From Tubiluchus corallicola (taxonomy: Eukaryota; Priapulida; Priapulimorpha; Priapulimorphida; Tubiluchidae), in assembly GCA_030141605.1 (NCBI GenBank), contig JAQGDQ010001000.1, positions 20,001-71,324 of the forward strand: a DNA stretch of 51,324 nt, written 5' to 3'. The position numbers were made by a program, and so were the translations under genes. Below, in pieces: positions 24,476-35,924 of the stretch. Each line of letters opens with the position of its first letter. Position 1 is the stretch's first letter. The notes beneath the pieces are model-generated. The model saw only the letters and a list, made by a program, of their open reading frames with translations, was not told where the DNA came from and did not search any database.

Positions 24476-24753
24476 TAATCAGATAGCTAATTTTGTGGTA
24501 TTTCTGTGGTGAACGTTAAGCAAGCTGATAGAAATTTGATAATTCCTATAGGACAGCTTTTCTTTATTGTATTTTTCTAGGTTTAAGTGATCACAGTAAA
24601 GTAAACCCAACATGTTAAGTGACTTGTACTTTCCTTTAAACTAACCGACAAAGTCAACATCTAGCTTTTAGATGAAACAACCTCTGATTATTAATCTTCA
24701 AGCTGCTAATTACACTAGAAAATTTTAATTAGCACTAGAACATCAACGTTTAA

Positions 24754-25304
24754 AGGAAAACCGGACGATTGTGTAAACTCTAGTTCAGAATAAAGTATGC
24801 TCTAAAAAATTAAAAACTACAAAAGCTTATTTTAAATCAAAGCTTAGATTAACTAATAAATACCCCGGATACTCAAATTTCGTTAAACTTTCAAAGCTAC
24901 GCGCGGCTCGGTGAATCTACTAAGATTGGCAGCGGCGAATTTTTGTCACATTCGCGTGGCCGACAAAAAGCAGGCGGTACCGTGATAAGCATGATCATGA
25001 ACTGCTGTGTTAGTTTCTGACGTCATGTGATATAGAGCCCATTTTTCGTGACATCATGCGTTTAAGCAATACTGTAACACCTATGCAAATATGCTTGACG
25101 CGCAAGGGAAGACGCCTGCCATTGCACAAATTGTGGTTAGTTTCTGACGTAAGCAATAGGGCTGTGTTCGGTTGCCTTTAATTAACTTTCTAAGCTAATT
25201 ATTCAAATATAAGGAACAAACTCTTAACTTTTATGGCAAGGAAATGTATATTTTGGACAGTAAATTAAAATGAGATTGAGTCTAAACAAGCGTCCGGTCT
25301 TCCT
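24754..25304 (+). mobile_element. TTAA-flanked MITE-like element, family B copy B2
   Basis: 551 bp between TTAA (24750-24753) and TTAA (25305-25308). Imperfect terminal inverted repeats AGGAAAACCGGACGATTGTG and CTAAACAAGCGTCCGGTCTTCCT (split here as CTAAACAAGCG/TCCGGTCTTCCT). Contains CRE TGACGTCA at 25018-25025. Non-coding. TTAA target choice is used by piggyBac and Kolobok transposons; the AG terminus looks more like Kolobok, which is inference. Confidence 0.82.
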
Positions 25305-26261
25305 TTAAGAAATAAATGCTGTTCTTAGGCGAAACCGATCTTCAAAATAGCCCCTCTTAAGATGTTCACCAGCCGGGACACTTGGGTCAATATTATGACA
25401 ATGCGAGACCCTTGAAACTCAGAGTACACATAATGGCCAACCGACAACTGACACACATCTCCGTCAGTGGTCACTGGAAAAATATCCACTGGTCAAGGGT
25501 AAATATTTTCACAAAATTAAACTATGCAGCGATACAAGTATAGCCAATTGTTACTCTTTCACTGCTTTGAAATATCTGGTGTCCAGCGGTGAGAGACTGG
25601 ACAATGAATCTTGAATTAAATGGGACAATTCTACGAGAATAAATGCTTGAAATGAATTCATGGTATTGTGCAGGCACAGTCGAAGCTTGTAAGTACAGTT
25701 AACGGTTCAACACTGTAGATGCAGCAACAATACCGGGTGATGCAGAAAAAAGTGCCGACGTTTAGACTACAATACCATAAGAAGCAAATGCTTTACAAAG
25801 TTAAATTTTCACGGATTCATACTAAAATTCATTGACTTTCAGCTGTGAAAGATACAAGTTTAATGTATGAGTGGTTTTTAAGTTGTGGGCGAAAGGCTTT
25901 TATGAAAGTCTGTGTGAAATATGAAACAAATCTTCGTCACATTTTTTGCACCACCTGAAGTTTTCAGACGGTCACAAATTTCAGATTTTAGACAAAATTT
26001 CTAAATAACTGATATTACAGTGGTAACATGTTCAATTGTGACGTATACGTGTAGTCATTACACCTCGCAATGTGCAGAATTGAACTTTAATTAGGCACAG
26101 GTATACATACCAAATCACTTATCAGTACCAAAAATTGATGCGTTTTTATACCAGAAATGTAAGGTATTCTTAGACATATGTAGTTAGTTTTAAGCATATT
26201 CTAGACCTCGCTAACACACATAATATTTATTCTGCTAGATTGAAAAAACACCTATATGCAG

Positions 26262-26862
26262 GCCAGGATTATCACATAGGCTAGTTTAGGCTGTAGTTTA
26301 GGATCCCTCAAGTTTTGAGAACATTTGGAAAAATCTGTTCACTACAGCTGTGTTGAAAAACGTGTTAATTTGGTTTGCAATAATCAGTAAAATCGTGCTA
26401 TTTCTTAAAAGATATTTTTATTGATAAACAAAAGATAGTTTGAAGTAAACTTCTTACAAATTTTTTAAGCAAACTAACTATCTTTTGTTTTTGGTGGTTT
26501 GCAATGAGTTTAGACTTCTGATTGCTGTACATATCGGCTGGGCCGGATTATGGCCTTTTGTCACCCCTGGGCTAATAAAATTACCCCCCTCAGATGAAGC
26601 CACCCTCTAATTCCCCTTCGCCTTGAATATTTTTACTTTTGACATATTTCAACGTCGTTTACATAGTTTGAAGTAAACTTTTTTGAAGCAAACTAACTAC
26701 GTAAATGACGTTGAAATATGTCAAAAGTAAAAATATTCAAGGCGAAGGGGAATTAGAGGGCGGCTTCATCTGAGGGGGTAATTTCTTTAACCCAGGGGTG
26801 ACAAAAGGCCCAGCCGATATGTACAGCAATCAGAAATCTAAACTCATTGCAAACCACCAATA
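26262..26862. mobile_element. Family D repeat, copy D2, ending in a palindrome
   Basis: Starts with CATAGGCTAGTTTAGGCTGTAG and TTTGGTTTGCAATAATCAG as in D1/D3. From 26491 the sequence folds back on itself (see the inverted repeat). Confidence 0.65.
26491..26860. repeat. Long inverted repeat (palindrome), arms about 170 bp
   Basis: Left arm 26491-26666 and right arm 26693-26860 are reverse complements with few mismatches, separated by about 26 bp. The left arm begins TTGGTGGTTTGCAATGAG and the right arm ends with its complement. The right arm lacks about 10 bp (the GGATTATGGCC part). A smaller hairpin (AACAAAAGATAGTTTG / CAAACTAACTATCTTTTGTT) lies just before, at 26425-26490. Confidence 0.92.
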
Positions 26863-27457
26863 ATCTGTACCGCAAATTCGACTTAATCTTGTGCAAATTC
26901 AGTGGCAGAAACGGCAAACGTCCTTTGGAGATAAGGTTTCCGCTGGTCAGGCGATTGCCCTTATCTTAGCAACAGGATTACTGACCCCTGGACAGTAAGT
27001 GATGACCAGTAGAGAAGAGATGGGCACCAGCTTGTTGGTAACGTGTACATAGGTGCACGCCTCGGCCGATTTCAGACGGTAAAAACGTATCAGTTACAGC
27101 GATTTACATCAGATACAGATGAGATTTTCGTGAAAAGCAAAACACTTCTCAATATGAGAGTTCAAATCTACACCGTAGCTGATGCCATTTCGAAGTTTGA
27201 CCTATTATGGAAATGATAAAAGTTTACACTGTATTTATATGAAACCATCTATCCCCTTGTGCAAAATGGCTCCGTCCAATTATCCAGCTAGTAACACGTT
27301 TTCAAATATTAGTAATCATTGCGCATTATTTAAAAAGTTTGGGAGCTGAATATCCCAACTGGGAGAAGAACCTCAACAGTCACATTTGTTCCAGACATGC
27401 AATGCGAATTCATTTCGGAACGAAGTGAGGGAATCCTAAAGCTTAGTCTCGTTGCTG

Positions 27458-27595
27458 TCGTTATCGTTGTCGTTGTTGTCGCTGTTGTTGTTGTTGTTGT
27501 TGTTGTTGTTGCTGTTGTAGTTGTTGTTGTTGTTGCTGCTGCTGCTACTGTTGCTGTTGTCGTTGTATTGTCGCCGTCGTTGCTGTTGTTATGTC
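27458..27595 (+). repeat. (GTT/GCT)n trinucleotide repeat
   Basis: Impure GTT, GTC and GCT triplets. Confidence 0.95.
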
Positions 27596-28018
27596 GCATT
27601 TGTCTTTGAAAGCAGCCACAATTTTCATCGTAGACTGAAGATTTTCATAAAGATACTACGGGCCATTCCGCGGACTTTAACGAAACTCCATTTCTCACTT
27701 TCCAAACGCGGTCCTCAAATTTGCCCGTTAAACGAATCTCGGTCGTCAGATGGATGCGCCCTACGCATTTGTACATTGCTGGGGGGTTTCTTTCATTCTA
27801 ATGCACAAATCGATCTACCCTCAGCCAAGCGTGTTCTCAATTTTTACGAAAAAAATGGATTCATGACAACCATAAACGATTCCTATGATTTTCTTGTAGA
27901 AAGTCGGAAACCATTAACATTGCACGAAATTGGCAAGCAGAACATGGCAGATCTAAGCACATTAGTGTTTTCAAGCAATTGTCCACCAATGATTCCACCA
28001 ATTGTCCTTTCTCATTGA
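27596..28018 (+). other. Unrecognised open frame after a microsatellite
   Basis: An open frame of about 140 codons continues out of the GTT repeat (with FHSNAQIDLPSAKRVLNFYE and DSYDFLVESRKPLTLHEIGK) to a TGA. No start, splice context or family is recognised. Probably chance, helped by the stop-poor repeat. Confidence 0.2.
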
Positions 28019-28270
28019 TGTAGTGTTTGAACTACAAATAACGTGCATAACTGAACAAATGGGCGTGCCAAACAAGAACAAGAACAACAGTAGAATTAAT
28101 GTCCTAAGAAAGTGTCCCAGAATTTGAAGTGCTCAACGACAAATTGCATAAACTATCGGCAAAATAGAAATTATTTGATATTTCGACAAAATAAAGAAAT
28201 TTCTGAAACATTTTCAGAGAAACTGAAAAGTCGGTAACTGCGGGAAGTCTACCAAGTGTTAGAAAATTAA

Positions 28271-28716
28271 AGGAAAAGAAAACCTTTTACTTACATAAAG
28301 CTAAAAAATCGTCTTGTATCATTTACATATTGCTTTATTGCGCAGAGAGCTTGCATTAGCAGTAACGGTATATAAAGCGTGTGAATTTTTTTTTATTCCC
28401 GCAATGACTGTTAGGTGCAGCCATTTTAATGGTAAGTCGTTTGAAACAAGTTTAGAAAACATTGCGTTAATACTAAGCAAAAATACCTAAATAACTGTAT
28501 GTGACCAATAAGCTTAAAATGCCTTTCTTGGTGAATCAGTGGTGCACAGTGGGAAGGCTAAGTCAATGACATTTTACCAGTTGGCACGAACATTTTAAAT
28601 TATCAAGAATTTTTTTCCAATTACATGTCTTTTAAACAGGTAAGCGTAATGCTAAGTAATATAATTTTATATGAAAAGTTATTAAGTGATACTCCAAAAT
28701 TCCCTTTTCTTGTTCT
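28271..28716 (+). mobile_element. TTAA family A element, copy A7
   Basis: 446 bp between TTAA at 28267-28270 and TTAA at 28717-28720. Ends AGGAAAAGAAAACC and TTTTCTTGTTCT are inverted repeats of each other. Confidence 0.82.
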
Positions 28717-29661
28717 TTAACCGTGTGAATGGAAATTATGCTAGCATTTCACCTTATGCATTCAGACCTCTATTTCCTTATGTCTGACAAATGAACAGAC
28801 TGCAAAGAGGTGCCTCATCACATCACAAAACAAGCTTCCCTTTCTCAGAAAACCTACCAGATGAAAAGAGGCGCGAATGTTGTTGTGCCACCAATAATAA
28901 ACAGATGAACCGTTATAAACAGATGTTCGACTCCTCCAGGACAACCGGGAGGAGGAGGCGGGAAAGAAGCGCCTGCGTACAAAGAAACGGGAGGGAAAAC
29001 TTGGAAAAACACCGGATTCACTTACGAAAAAAAATGTTTGAAGTTTGATGTTCATGCAAGAGAGGCGAAGAAGGACCTTTTCAAGCAGCGCTGTGAGTGT
29101 TATCTAATAAACTGGGATTGAATTAAATGAATCAAATATTTTCCAGTGTGAACAGTGCCTAATAAGATGCATTTTCTTCGGTTTTACACAGTACTTGCAC
29201 TTTTTAAGCCCGTACTCACACGAAAACGACATTACTAAAATAAGCACCATATTAACTGTAGGAAATAGCATTTTCTATTGGACATTTTTTCAGTTATAAT
29301 AGCAGTATGTATTCATATCAAACTCGACAATACCACAAATTCCATATTCCTAAGTGCAGAACAAACGTTATGAAACATTCTGTCATGTATGATAGTGCTG
29401 TAATGTGGAAAATTTACCCAGTAAAATAAAACAAGCCAGTAATATAAATAAATTTAAGAAACTTTAAAAAAAATATTTACTAAGAAAATATGTTAATTCG
29501 TAAATGATGTAAGTTTTTACCATAATTATACAATTTTATCATACTAATCAAGTTATGGTGAGTGACTAGACAACCTACGGTCTTTCCTCGCCCCGTCTCC
29601 AGGGATAAAGTAAAGTCTTTTTTTCGTAAAATGGAAATTTGTGACACATTTGGAGAAAATA

Positions 29662-29722
29662 AATGTCTATGTCTATGTCCATGTCCATGTCCATGTCTTT
29701 GTCTTTGTCTATGTCTATGTCT
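29662..29722 (+). repeat. (ATGTCT)n hexanucleotide repeat
   Basis: About ten ATGTCT/ATGTCC units. Confidence 0.95.
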
Positions 29723-30369
29723 AAGGACTGCAAAATACTTCAGTGTTACGTTTCGGGTCATCTTAATCCATCAGCAGCAATTCAATGCAATTCGATTCAA
29801 TTTATTTATCTCTTTAGAAGACTACAAAAGAACATTATTAATAACAGAATCAATAATACGGGGTGAGGAATGATTCCAATAGACAGATATAGAACTAGAG
29901 AAAGGATAGCGAAAACACTATAAAGTCATCAGCAAAACAAATCAGAACGAAGAGATAAATATCTCAAAAATGGAAACACAAATAATTTTATCTGATATGA
30001 GACATTACTTATCCTTTATTTGTCTCATGAGTCAAAGTTTGGTTGTATTTGCAGTTTTTTATTGTATTTGGAGTTTTTGATTGTATTTGCAGTTGCAACT
30101 TTGCTTAAGTTGATGATGGGCCAGGTTGTGACACGAGAAGTATTTGCCAACCAATAAACAATGTTAATTCCTATAGTAACGATTGATTAGTAACTTTGAC
30201 GTTGATTTTAAAGACTCGTAATATTAATTTAGCATCACTCTTTGACAGATAACATTAGCACGAATATCAATTTAGGGAATTACGACAAAACAGGTCAAGG
30301 AATCCAATGATTTTACACTTGTAGACAAATAACAAATACTGTAACATACACGGAACATATTCCCTGGCG

Positions 30370-30440
30370 TTTGCAGGCGCTGGAATCGAACCCACAACCA
30401 CTGCAATTTCATTTTTCGTACATCAGTCTGTTTTCGTTAC
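30370..30440 (-). mobile_element. Possible SINE B box
   Basis: Minus strand GTGGGTTCGATTCCAGCGCC is a good B box. No clear A box was seen at the expected distance. Confidence 0.3.
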
Positions 30441-31305
30441 ATTTTTACTAGACACACAACTAATCTTGTCAAAGCTGTACACCATTAGTCACAAAATCCA
30501 GCACACGGGGGTGCCATAAAACAAAGCCTGTCACGTGCAACCTGAATTTAAGCTACTGGAACTACTCACAGAATGACAGACAGACGTGTGTTTGTTTACA
30601 CAAGGACGGCTTAATTGCTACAGCAATAAATTACGCTGGTTTCTCAACGACATAATGAAATAATTAGCGACCATTTTCGTTTCGGACTTTTGGTTCGTGC
30701 AAAACGTTCTCAGGCCCCAAAATTCTGATCGTAACTTTGAGAAATTGAAAACTATTTATGAATTCGCTGCCGAGAAAAATAAAATTACCCCTGGAGCTGC
30801 TGGTTGCCTCTAATCCACAATTTTGATCAGATCATTGCTGTAATTGTTGTATTCAGCAATAATAGTAAACTAAATGATTGATTATTTGAGCCTGGTAAAA
30901 ATTACGTTTCAACACAACGAAGGAGCAAATTTTTGGCAAATAATCCAACTGCCACGCCCCCTATTGGGCCCCTAAGATTTGACACACAACGTATATTCTG
31001 CAGCACAGAGTATGCGAGTCATAACTAAAACTCTGAACACGTTCAAAATAATGTGTGTCAGTAGTAGCTTACTCGAAATTATGGGCAATAATAATCACAT
31101 AATTGATACAACTGTTAATACCAATTATAATCAATAACTATAATGAAGCTTTTAAAATAGCAAACTAATTACAGACTTACAGTAATTGCAATCCGTAACA
31201 TCAAACAATAAGGGTCAGGTTAGCAAAACTTTGCTTCAAAACTATAATACGTGGATCATAACTACTATTAATTAATGTAATTGATAATACAATTAACTTG
31301 AATTA

Positions 31306-31563
31306 TTCTGAGTTTTGGATTTTTGAACTAAATACCAGTTATCGAACAATCGTACTTTTGTATAAACTAACAGACTGACGTACAGTGGATAATTGTCTCT
31401 GGTATCTCTTCATTACTCTGTGGGCTTGTATATATTAAATTTTAAGTATTAACTAATGAACTACTCGTATGTTTGAACTAACTATCTGTGTAATTACATT
31501 TTCGAACAACAAATTACGATTGTTCGATAACTAGTATTTAGTTCAAAAATCCAAAACTCAGAA
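31306..31563. mobile_element. 258-bp MITE with 49-bp terminal inverted repeats
   Basis: Arms 31306-31354 and 31515-31563 match at 48 of 49 positions (ends TTCTGAGTTTTGG and CCAAAACTCAGAA). TA lies on both sides (31304-31305 and 31564-31565), which fits the Tc1/mariner group. Non-coding interior. Confidence 0.88.
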
Positions 31564-31784
31564 TAGTATATATATATATATATGCATTTTAGTTGAAAAC
31601 AGATACATATGTATCTATATATACAAATATATCTCTTCTCAATTAAAATGTATTTGTTGCACATAGTGCAAACACTTTGATCAGTAATATTACTGTACGT
31701 TAATCCACTTAAAATAAATGAAATTATATCTATAAAATCTATTAATAAATGTTCACATTGTGGTAATTTTTACACTATAAAAGA

Positions 31785-31878
31785 CACGTGTCGGTGTCCT
31801 AACATGTTTATGTCAGAATTTGTCCAGCAGATGTCGCTGTCCTAACATGTTTATGTCAGAATTTGTCCAGCAGATGTG
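31785..31878 (+). repeat. About 44-bp tandem duplication
   Basis: CCTAACATGTTTATGTCAGA followed by ATTTGTCCAGCAGATGT occurs twice. Confidence 0.9.
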
Positions 31879-32701
31879 TCTGCCCGCGCGAGGAGATACC
31901 CATGAGAACTGCTAACCACGTTTGAGCAAAAAAATCACCCTGGAAATCTCGCCTGCCCAACTTTCCCATGCACGGCGATAGCAAAAAAGAGGAATGCGGC
32001 AAAATGCGAGGCAAGTCTTCCCTTTTTAAGCGACGTATTTGCAAGATAAGGTGGGGTTGCGCTATTGTCAGTCTGCTCGGATTTAAGCCGTTTCTCGAAA
32101 AGAGATGACGGGTAGAGAGAGAGATGCGACGGGAGATAATTTCCCGTCTCTTTTGTGTGAAAACGTTCGACAGTTTCGCGAGATTCGCTTACGCCCTGAA
32201 TAGGGGCTTACATTAAAAAGTCAATAGCGGCTTTTAGTCAGGGTATCAACTTCAACTAGTCGGACAACAGGCAGACAGCCTGACACTGGTGAGCTTTAAG
32301 CTACTGGCTTTCTCAATACAAACCGATTACTGCCGTTGCACAATGTCAAACTGCTTATCTTTGGTAGAAATCTGTCAGTTAGGATCTTGAAAAAGTTTAA
32401 ATGCGGGCACTTGAACTTTTAATCCCCTAAATCTAAAAGGTTGGGTCCTCCGATGAGATCAAAACTTGCTGAGCTTGCTGACTGTTTGGCTTGCGTTCCC
32501 ATGCATGCAAATTTGAAAAAAAAGTGTTTGGAATATTTAGAATTCTTCACATTCTTGCGTGCACAAAGTGGAAAAATTTGCAGTCAAAGTGGAAAAATTT
32601 GATACAAAACCATACATGGTCAAAGATATACAAATGATCATTTTTTGTAGTAAAGATACGGCAAAGCAGGAAGAATGAAAGAAAAACAAAGAACAGCTTA
32701 A

Positions 32702-33166
32702 AGCGCGTTCCAAAAAACTTTCTATAAAAAGTTACATTACTTAGTATTATGTTTACCTGCTTATTAGACTTGTGTGACTAGAAAAAATTCTTACTAATTA
32801 AAAACGTTCGCGCCATCAGGTAAAACGTCACTGACTCACCTTCCCAGTGTGCACCACTGATGCATCAAAGAACACATTATTGATTTAATTGATAACGTAA
32901 AGTACTTTGTACTTTTGCTTATTCAGTGAAGAATGCGCAACGAATGCTCTGATTATTTTTGAAAACTTTACGCAATGTCATCTAAACTTGTTTCAAATGA
33001 CTTAAAATGGCTGCGCCAAACGACAATCGTGGGAGTTTAAATTTAAACGTTTTACACAGCGTTACTGTTCACGCAAACTCTGCATGCAATGAGACAGCAT
33101 GCAAGTGATACAAAATTTCAAGTCGAATTTTCTTACTTTACGTAAGTAAAGGGATTTCTTGTGCTA
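32702..33166 (-). mobile_element. TTAA family A element, copy A8
   Basis: Minus-strand copy next to TTAA (32698-32701). The far end TTTCTTGTGCT is followed by AGAA, a decayed TTAA. It contains GTGTGCACCACTGATGCATC, the reverse of the A-family core. Confidence 0.75.
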
Positions 33167-33169
33167 GAA

Positions 33170-34424
33170 AGTCTAGACATGTTTACCTTTTTCACATGAG
33201 AAATTATTGATTTTCAACGGTCACTCGGTGGTCAATGCTTGAATTTTCATTTGCAACAATTTTGCACTAATTTAGGACATAGTATTGTAGATTTACATGT
33301 GAAATGTCCTTTACGGTTGTTCAGATTTATCAAAATCGTAGCAGCTGACACAAATTTTCATACAAACTTCACATAAAAGAAAAAAATTCAAATTTAAATT
33401 TAAAATCTTTTTATCATTAATTGAAAACCGGAGGAGCAAAAATTTGTAATAATATAATGAAATTTTTTGAATACGTGGCATAATTTAAATTCCTCGTTTT
33501 ACAAGATAAAGCTAGAATTCGTAGGAAAGCCCAAAAAACAATAAAAAATGCATTTTTTCGCAAAGTTCTACTGTTACGGTTTACGAGCAAAACATTCAAT
33601 TTGGAACCGGATGATTTGTGTCCCATTTTCCTGTAAATCTTTACCATTTTGGTAATTTCTTTCCAAGCAGACAGACGCCAACCCAATGTGGTCACAATTC
33701 ATACGCAAGACAGCGTAACAAAAAACTCATCATTTCAAGACTAACGCTCGCAAAAACTCTTAGAGGAACATAAAAAAGGAGAGAGAACATCGGGTAGAAG
33801 AGGGAAGACAGCCCCCGGCTAGAAACACTTAAAAAGCGAGGAGGACTCTTGCCTCCTGCACACGTTGCTGTGGAAACGTTACTACAAATCCTAAACCACA
33901 TTACAGGACAAATCTTGAGTCTTTGTTCCGTAGAAAAGCACACCTTGCAATCAAACAAATTTAGAAGAATCACAAAAATTTTAAAATGTGGGACTGAATG
34001 ACCGTAACAACATGAGACGGCTATAAACACAAAGGAATTAGTGACAGATAGTAAAAATATTTTTAAGGATTAGTTGAGAATGTATGATAGAAGGCATACT
34101 AGTACTATTCTAGTATTAGAAAAAGCTTCACAACACTAAAAACATAAGAGAGTACCCCTTTTCAGAATTTATAAAAATATTTTGAGTAAGCGTCGTCAAC
34201 CAAAATCAATTATTGGACATTTCTGAGTTTGCCTGTAACTCAAGTCACCAATCAAAATTTTTATTGGCTATTTCTGAGTTTGTCTGTAACTCATTTAGCA
34301 CGTAAATCTTTCAAGTTTGCACGCAAATCTCTTGATACGGTTATAGTTTAGAAACTAACAGTGTCTTGAAAAATGTTTTATAACTTAAAAGTCAGTTCAA
34401 AACATTTTATACAGACATTCAAGA
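33170..34424. other. Stretch without recognised gene
   Basis: Minus-strand open frames at 33417-34030 show no family motif. A short tandem near 34190-34290 (ATTTCTGAGTTTG...CTGTAACTCA) is duplicated. Confidence 0.45.
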
Positions 34425-34580
34425 TATTGGAACACACTGCAGCTGAATGGTCCAAGTTACCGATCCAGAGATTTTGGGTTCGAATCCCACTCATATACAT
34501 ATTTTCCAGCAATTTACCACTCGAACAGGATTTTCTCAGTCAGTGTCGAGGCTTAAATAATCAGCAGTAATAAATGCTGT
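34425..34580 (+). mobile_element. tRNA-derived SINE candidate
   Basis: GCAGCTGAATGGTCCAAG and B box GGGTTCGAATCCC lie 45 bp apart, as in a tRNA gene, but the acceptor stem is absent and the tail is non-tRNA. Confidence 0.5.
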
Positions 34581-34691
34581 AACAATCTGACCCCGTGCTC
34601 TATCAGAGCACCGGATGTTTTAAAAACAGCATTTAAAAAAACTTAAGGCAAAACAAAGCGCCAAGAAAGTATACATAGTCGTCACACTTAA

Positions 34692-35192
34692 AGGAAAACT
34701 GGATGATTGTGTAAACACTAGTTCAGAATAAAGAATGCTCTAAAATATTGAAAACTACAATCGCCTTTTTTAAATCAAAGCTTAGATTAAACAATAATTA
34801 CCTCGGATAGTCAAATTTTGTTAAACTTTCAAAGTTACGCACGGCTCAGTGAATCTACTAAGATTGGTAACGGTGCCTTTTTGTCACGTTCGCGTGGCCG
34901 ACAAATAGAAGACGGTGCCATGATAACAATGTCATGAATTGCAGTGTTAGTATCTGACGTCATATGATGTAGAGCCCATGCAAACCGGCTTGATGCGCAA
35001 GGTGTTTGCCATTGCGCAAAGTGTGGTTAGTTTCTGACGTAAGCAATGGCTGTGTTTGGTTGTCGTTAATTAACTTTCTAAGCTAATTATCGAAATATAA
35101 GGAACAATTGTTAACTTATACAGGCAACAAAATGTATATTTTTGACAGTAAATTAAAATGAGATTGAGTGTAAACAATCATCCGATCTTCCT
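34692..35192 (+). mobile_element. TTAA-flanked MITE-like element, family B copy B3
   Basis: 501 bp after TTAA (34688-34691), ending in ATCATCCGATCTTCCT followed by CTAA, a one-base decay of TTAA. Collinear with B2. It contains TGACGTCA at 34955-34962. It lies about 50 bp from the meteorin exon 2 donor. Confidence 0.82.
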
Positions 35193-35241
35193 CTAAGAAA
35201 AGCAACAGCCATTGTCAAAGATGCTACAATCAAAGTCTCAC

Positions 35242-35618
35242 CTTCTAATGCATCTTCATGAACGTCTGGAGGTACCATCTCCAAGTCGTACCTGAATCCG
35301 GCCGCAGTGGCGTACGTGTTACCCGGCTCCCCTTCCATGAACAAAACCACCTGCCCTTTCCTTGACCGAAAACACCTGGTCAACTGGACGAAATGTTTCT
35401 CTTTGGGTGTCACTAGAACCCTAAGTTCACCGTCTTCCTCGATGTAAATCACAGCACCTCCGAAATGTTTGCCCGCCCTCAGGCATCCGTAAAAGTCACG
35501 AGCGGAAGGTAACTGGAGGGTGATCCGCAGTCCACCGGAGGGGTATGTCCACCGGACATGTCCAGCCGAACACTGAAAGTCAATCGGTTTCACCTCACCA
35601 AGGTCAGCAGGTAGCCCA
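35242..35618 (-). CDS. METRN-like: Meteorin-family protein, exon 2 (N-terminal domain)
   Basis: A 377-bp exon between acceptor TTTCTTTTTAG and donor GAAG|GTGAGA. It encodes the last base of Ser48, residues 49-173 and the first base of residue 174. Family signatures in order: FQCSAGHVRWTYPSGGLRI (human METRNL has LRC-x-AGAVEWMYPTGAL), C93 in YGCLRAGK, a GA-IYIEEDGELRVLV stretch (human ANIYLEKTGELRLLV), C130 in TRCF, then a GLFVE-like VLFMEGEP and AGFRYDL (human TGFQYEL). This covers the N-terminal CUB-like half of meteorin. Three cysteines align with conserved ones. A TTAA-flanked MITE-like element (family B) ends only about 50 bp beyond the donor. The flanking introns are about 9.4 kb upstream and 26.3 kb downstream. 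Confidence 0.96.
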
Positions 35619-35730
35619 CTAAAAAGAAATAGCAACACATGATATCAGAAAGTTTCCAGATTCTGGAAATCAACAAGTAATGATCCGTTAGACTAGATGA
35701 CTTTCTGATGCCAAATGCAACCTAACACTA

Positions 35731-35731
<1 letters not shown>

Positions 35732-35799
<68 letters not shown>

Positions 35800-35922
35800 C
35801 ATCATCATCATCTTCATCACCATCATCATGATCATCATCATCGTCGTCGTCGTCGTCATCATCACCATCATCATCATCACAATCATCATCGTCGTCGTCG
35901 TCATCATCATCATCATTATTAA
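35732..35922 (+). repeat. (ATT)n and (ATC/GTC)n microsatellite
   Basis: ATT repeat followed by ATC, CAT and CGT triplets, next to the LINE tail at 35925. Confidence 0.96.
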
Positions 35923-35924
35923 TT

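Larger units (their letters stand above)
23200..24635 (+). mobile_element. TTAA family C element, copy C2, expanded and with a nested LINE
   Basis: Flanked by TTAA (23196-23199 and 24636-24639). Ends AGGAAAGGGCAAG and CTTGTACTTTCCT are inverted repeats. Between the C1-like left and right parts lie a seven-unit 90-bp array and a LINE 3' fragment, making this copy nearly three times as long as C1. Confidence 0.78.
25310..28266. other. Intron sequence around family D2
   Basis: Apart from D2, the palindrome and the GTT repeat nothing was recognised. Confidence 0.45.
28721..32697. other. Intron sequence, mostly unassigned
   Basis: Holds the ATGTCT repeat, an A-rich minus-strand LINE-like end near 29790, a SINE B box and the 258-bp MITE. 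A small hairpin GACGGGA/TTCCCGTC lies near 32130. Confidence 0.45.
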
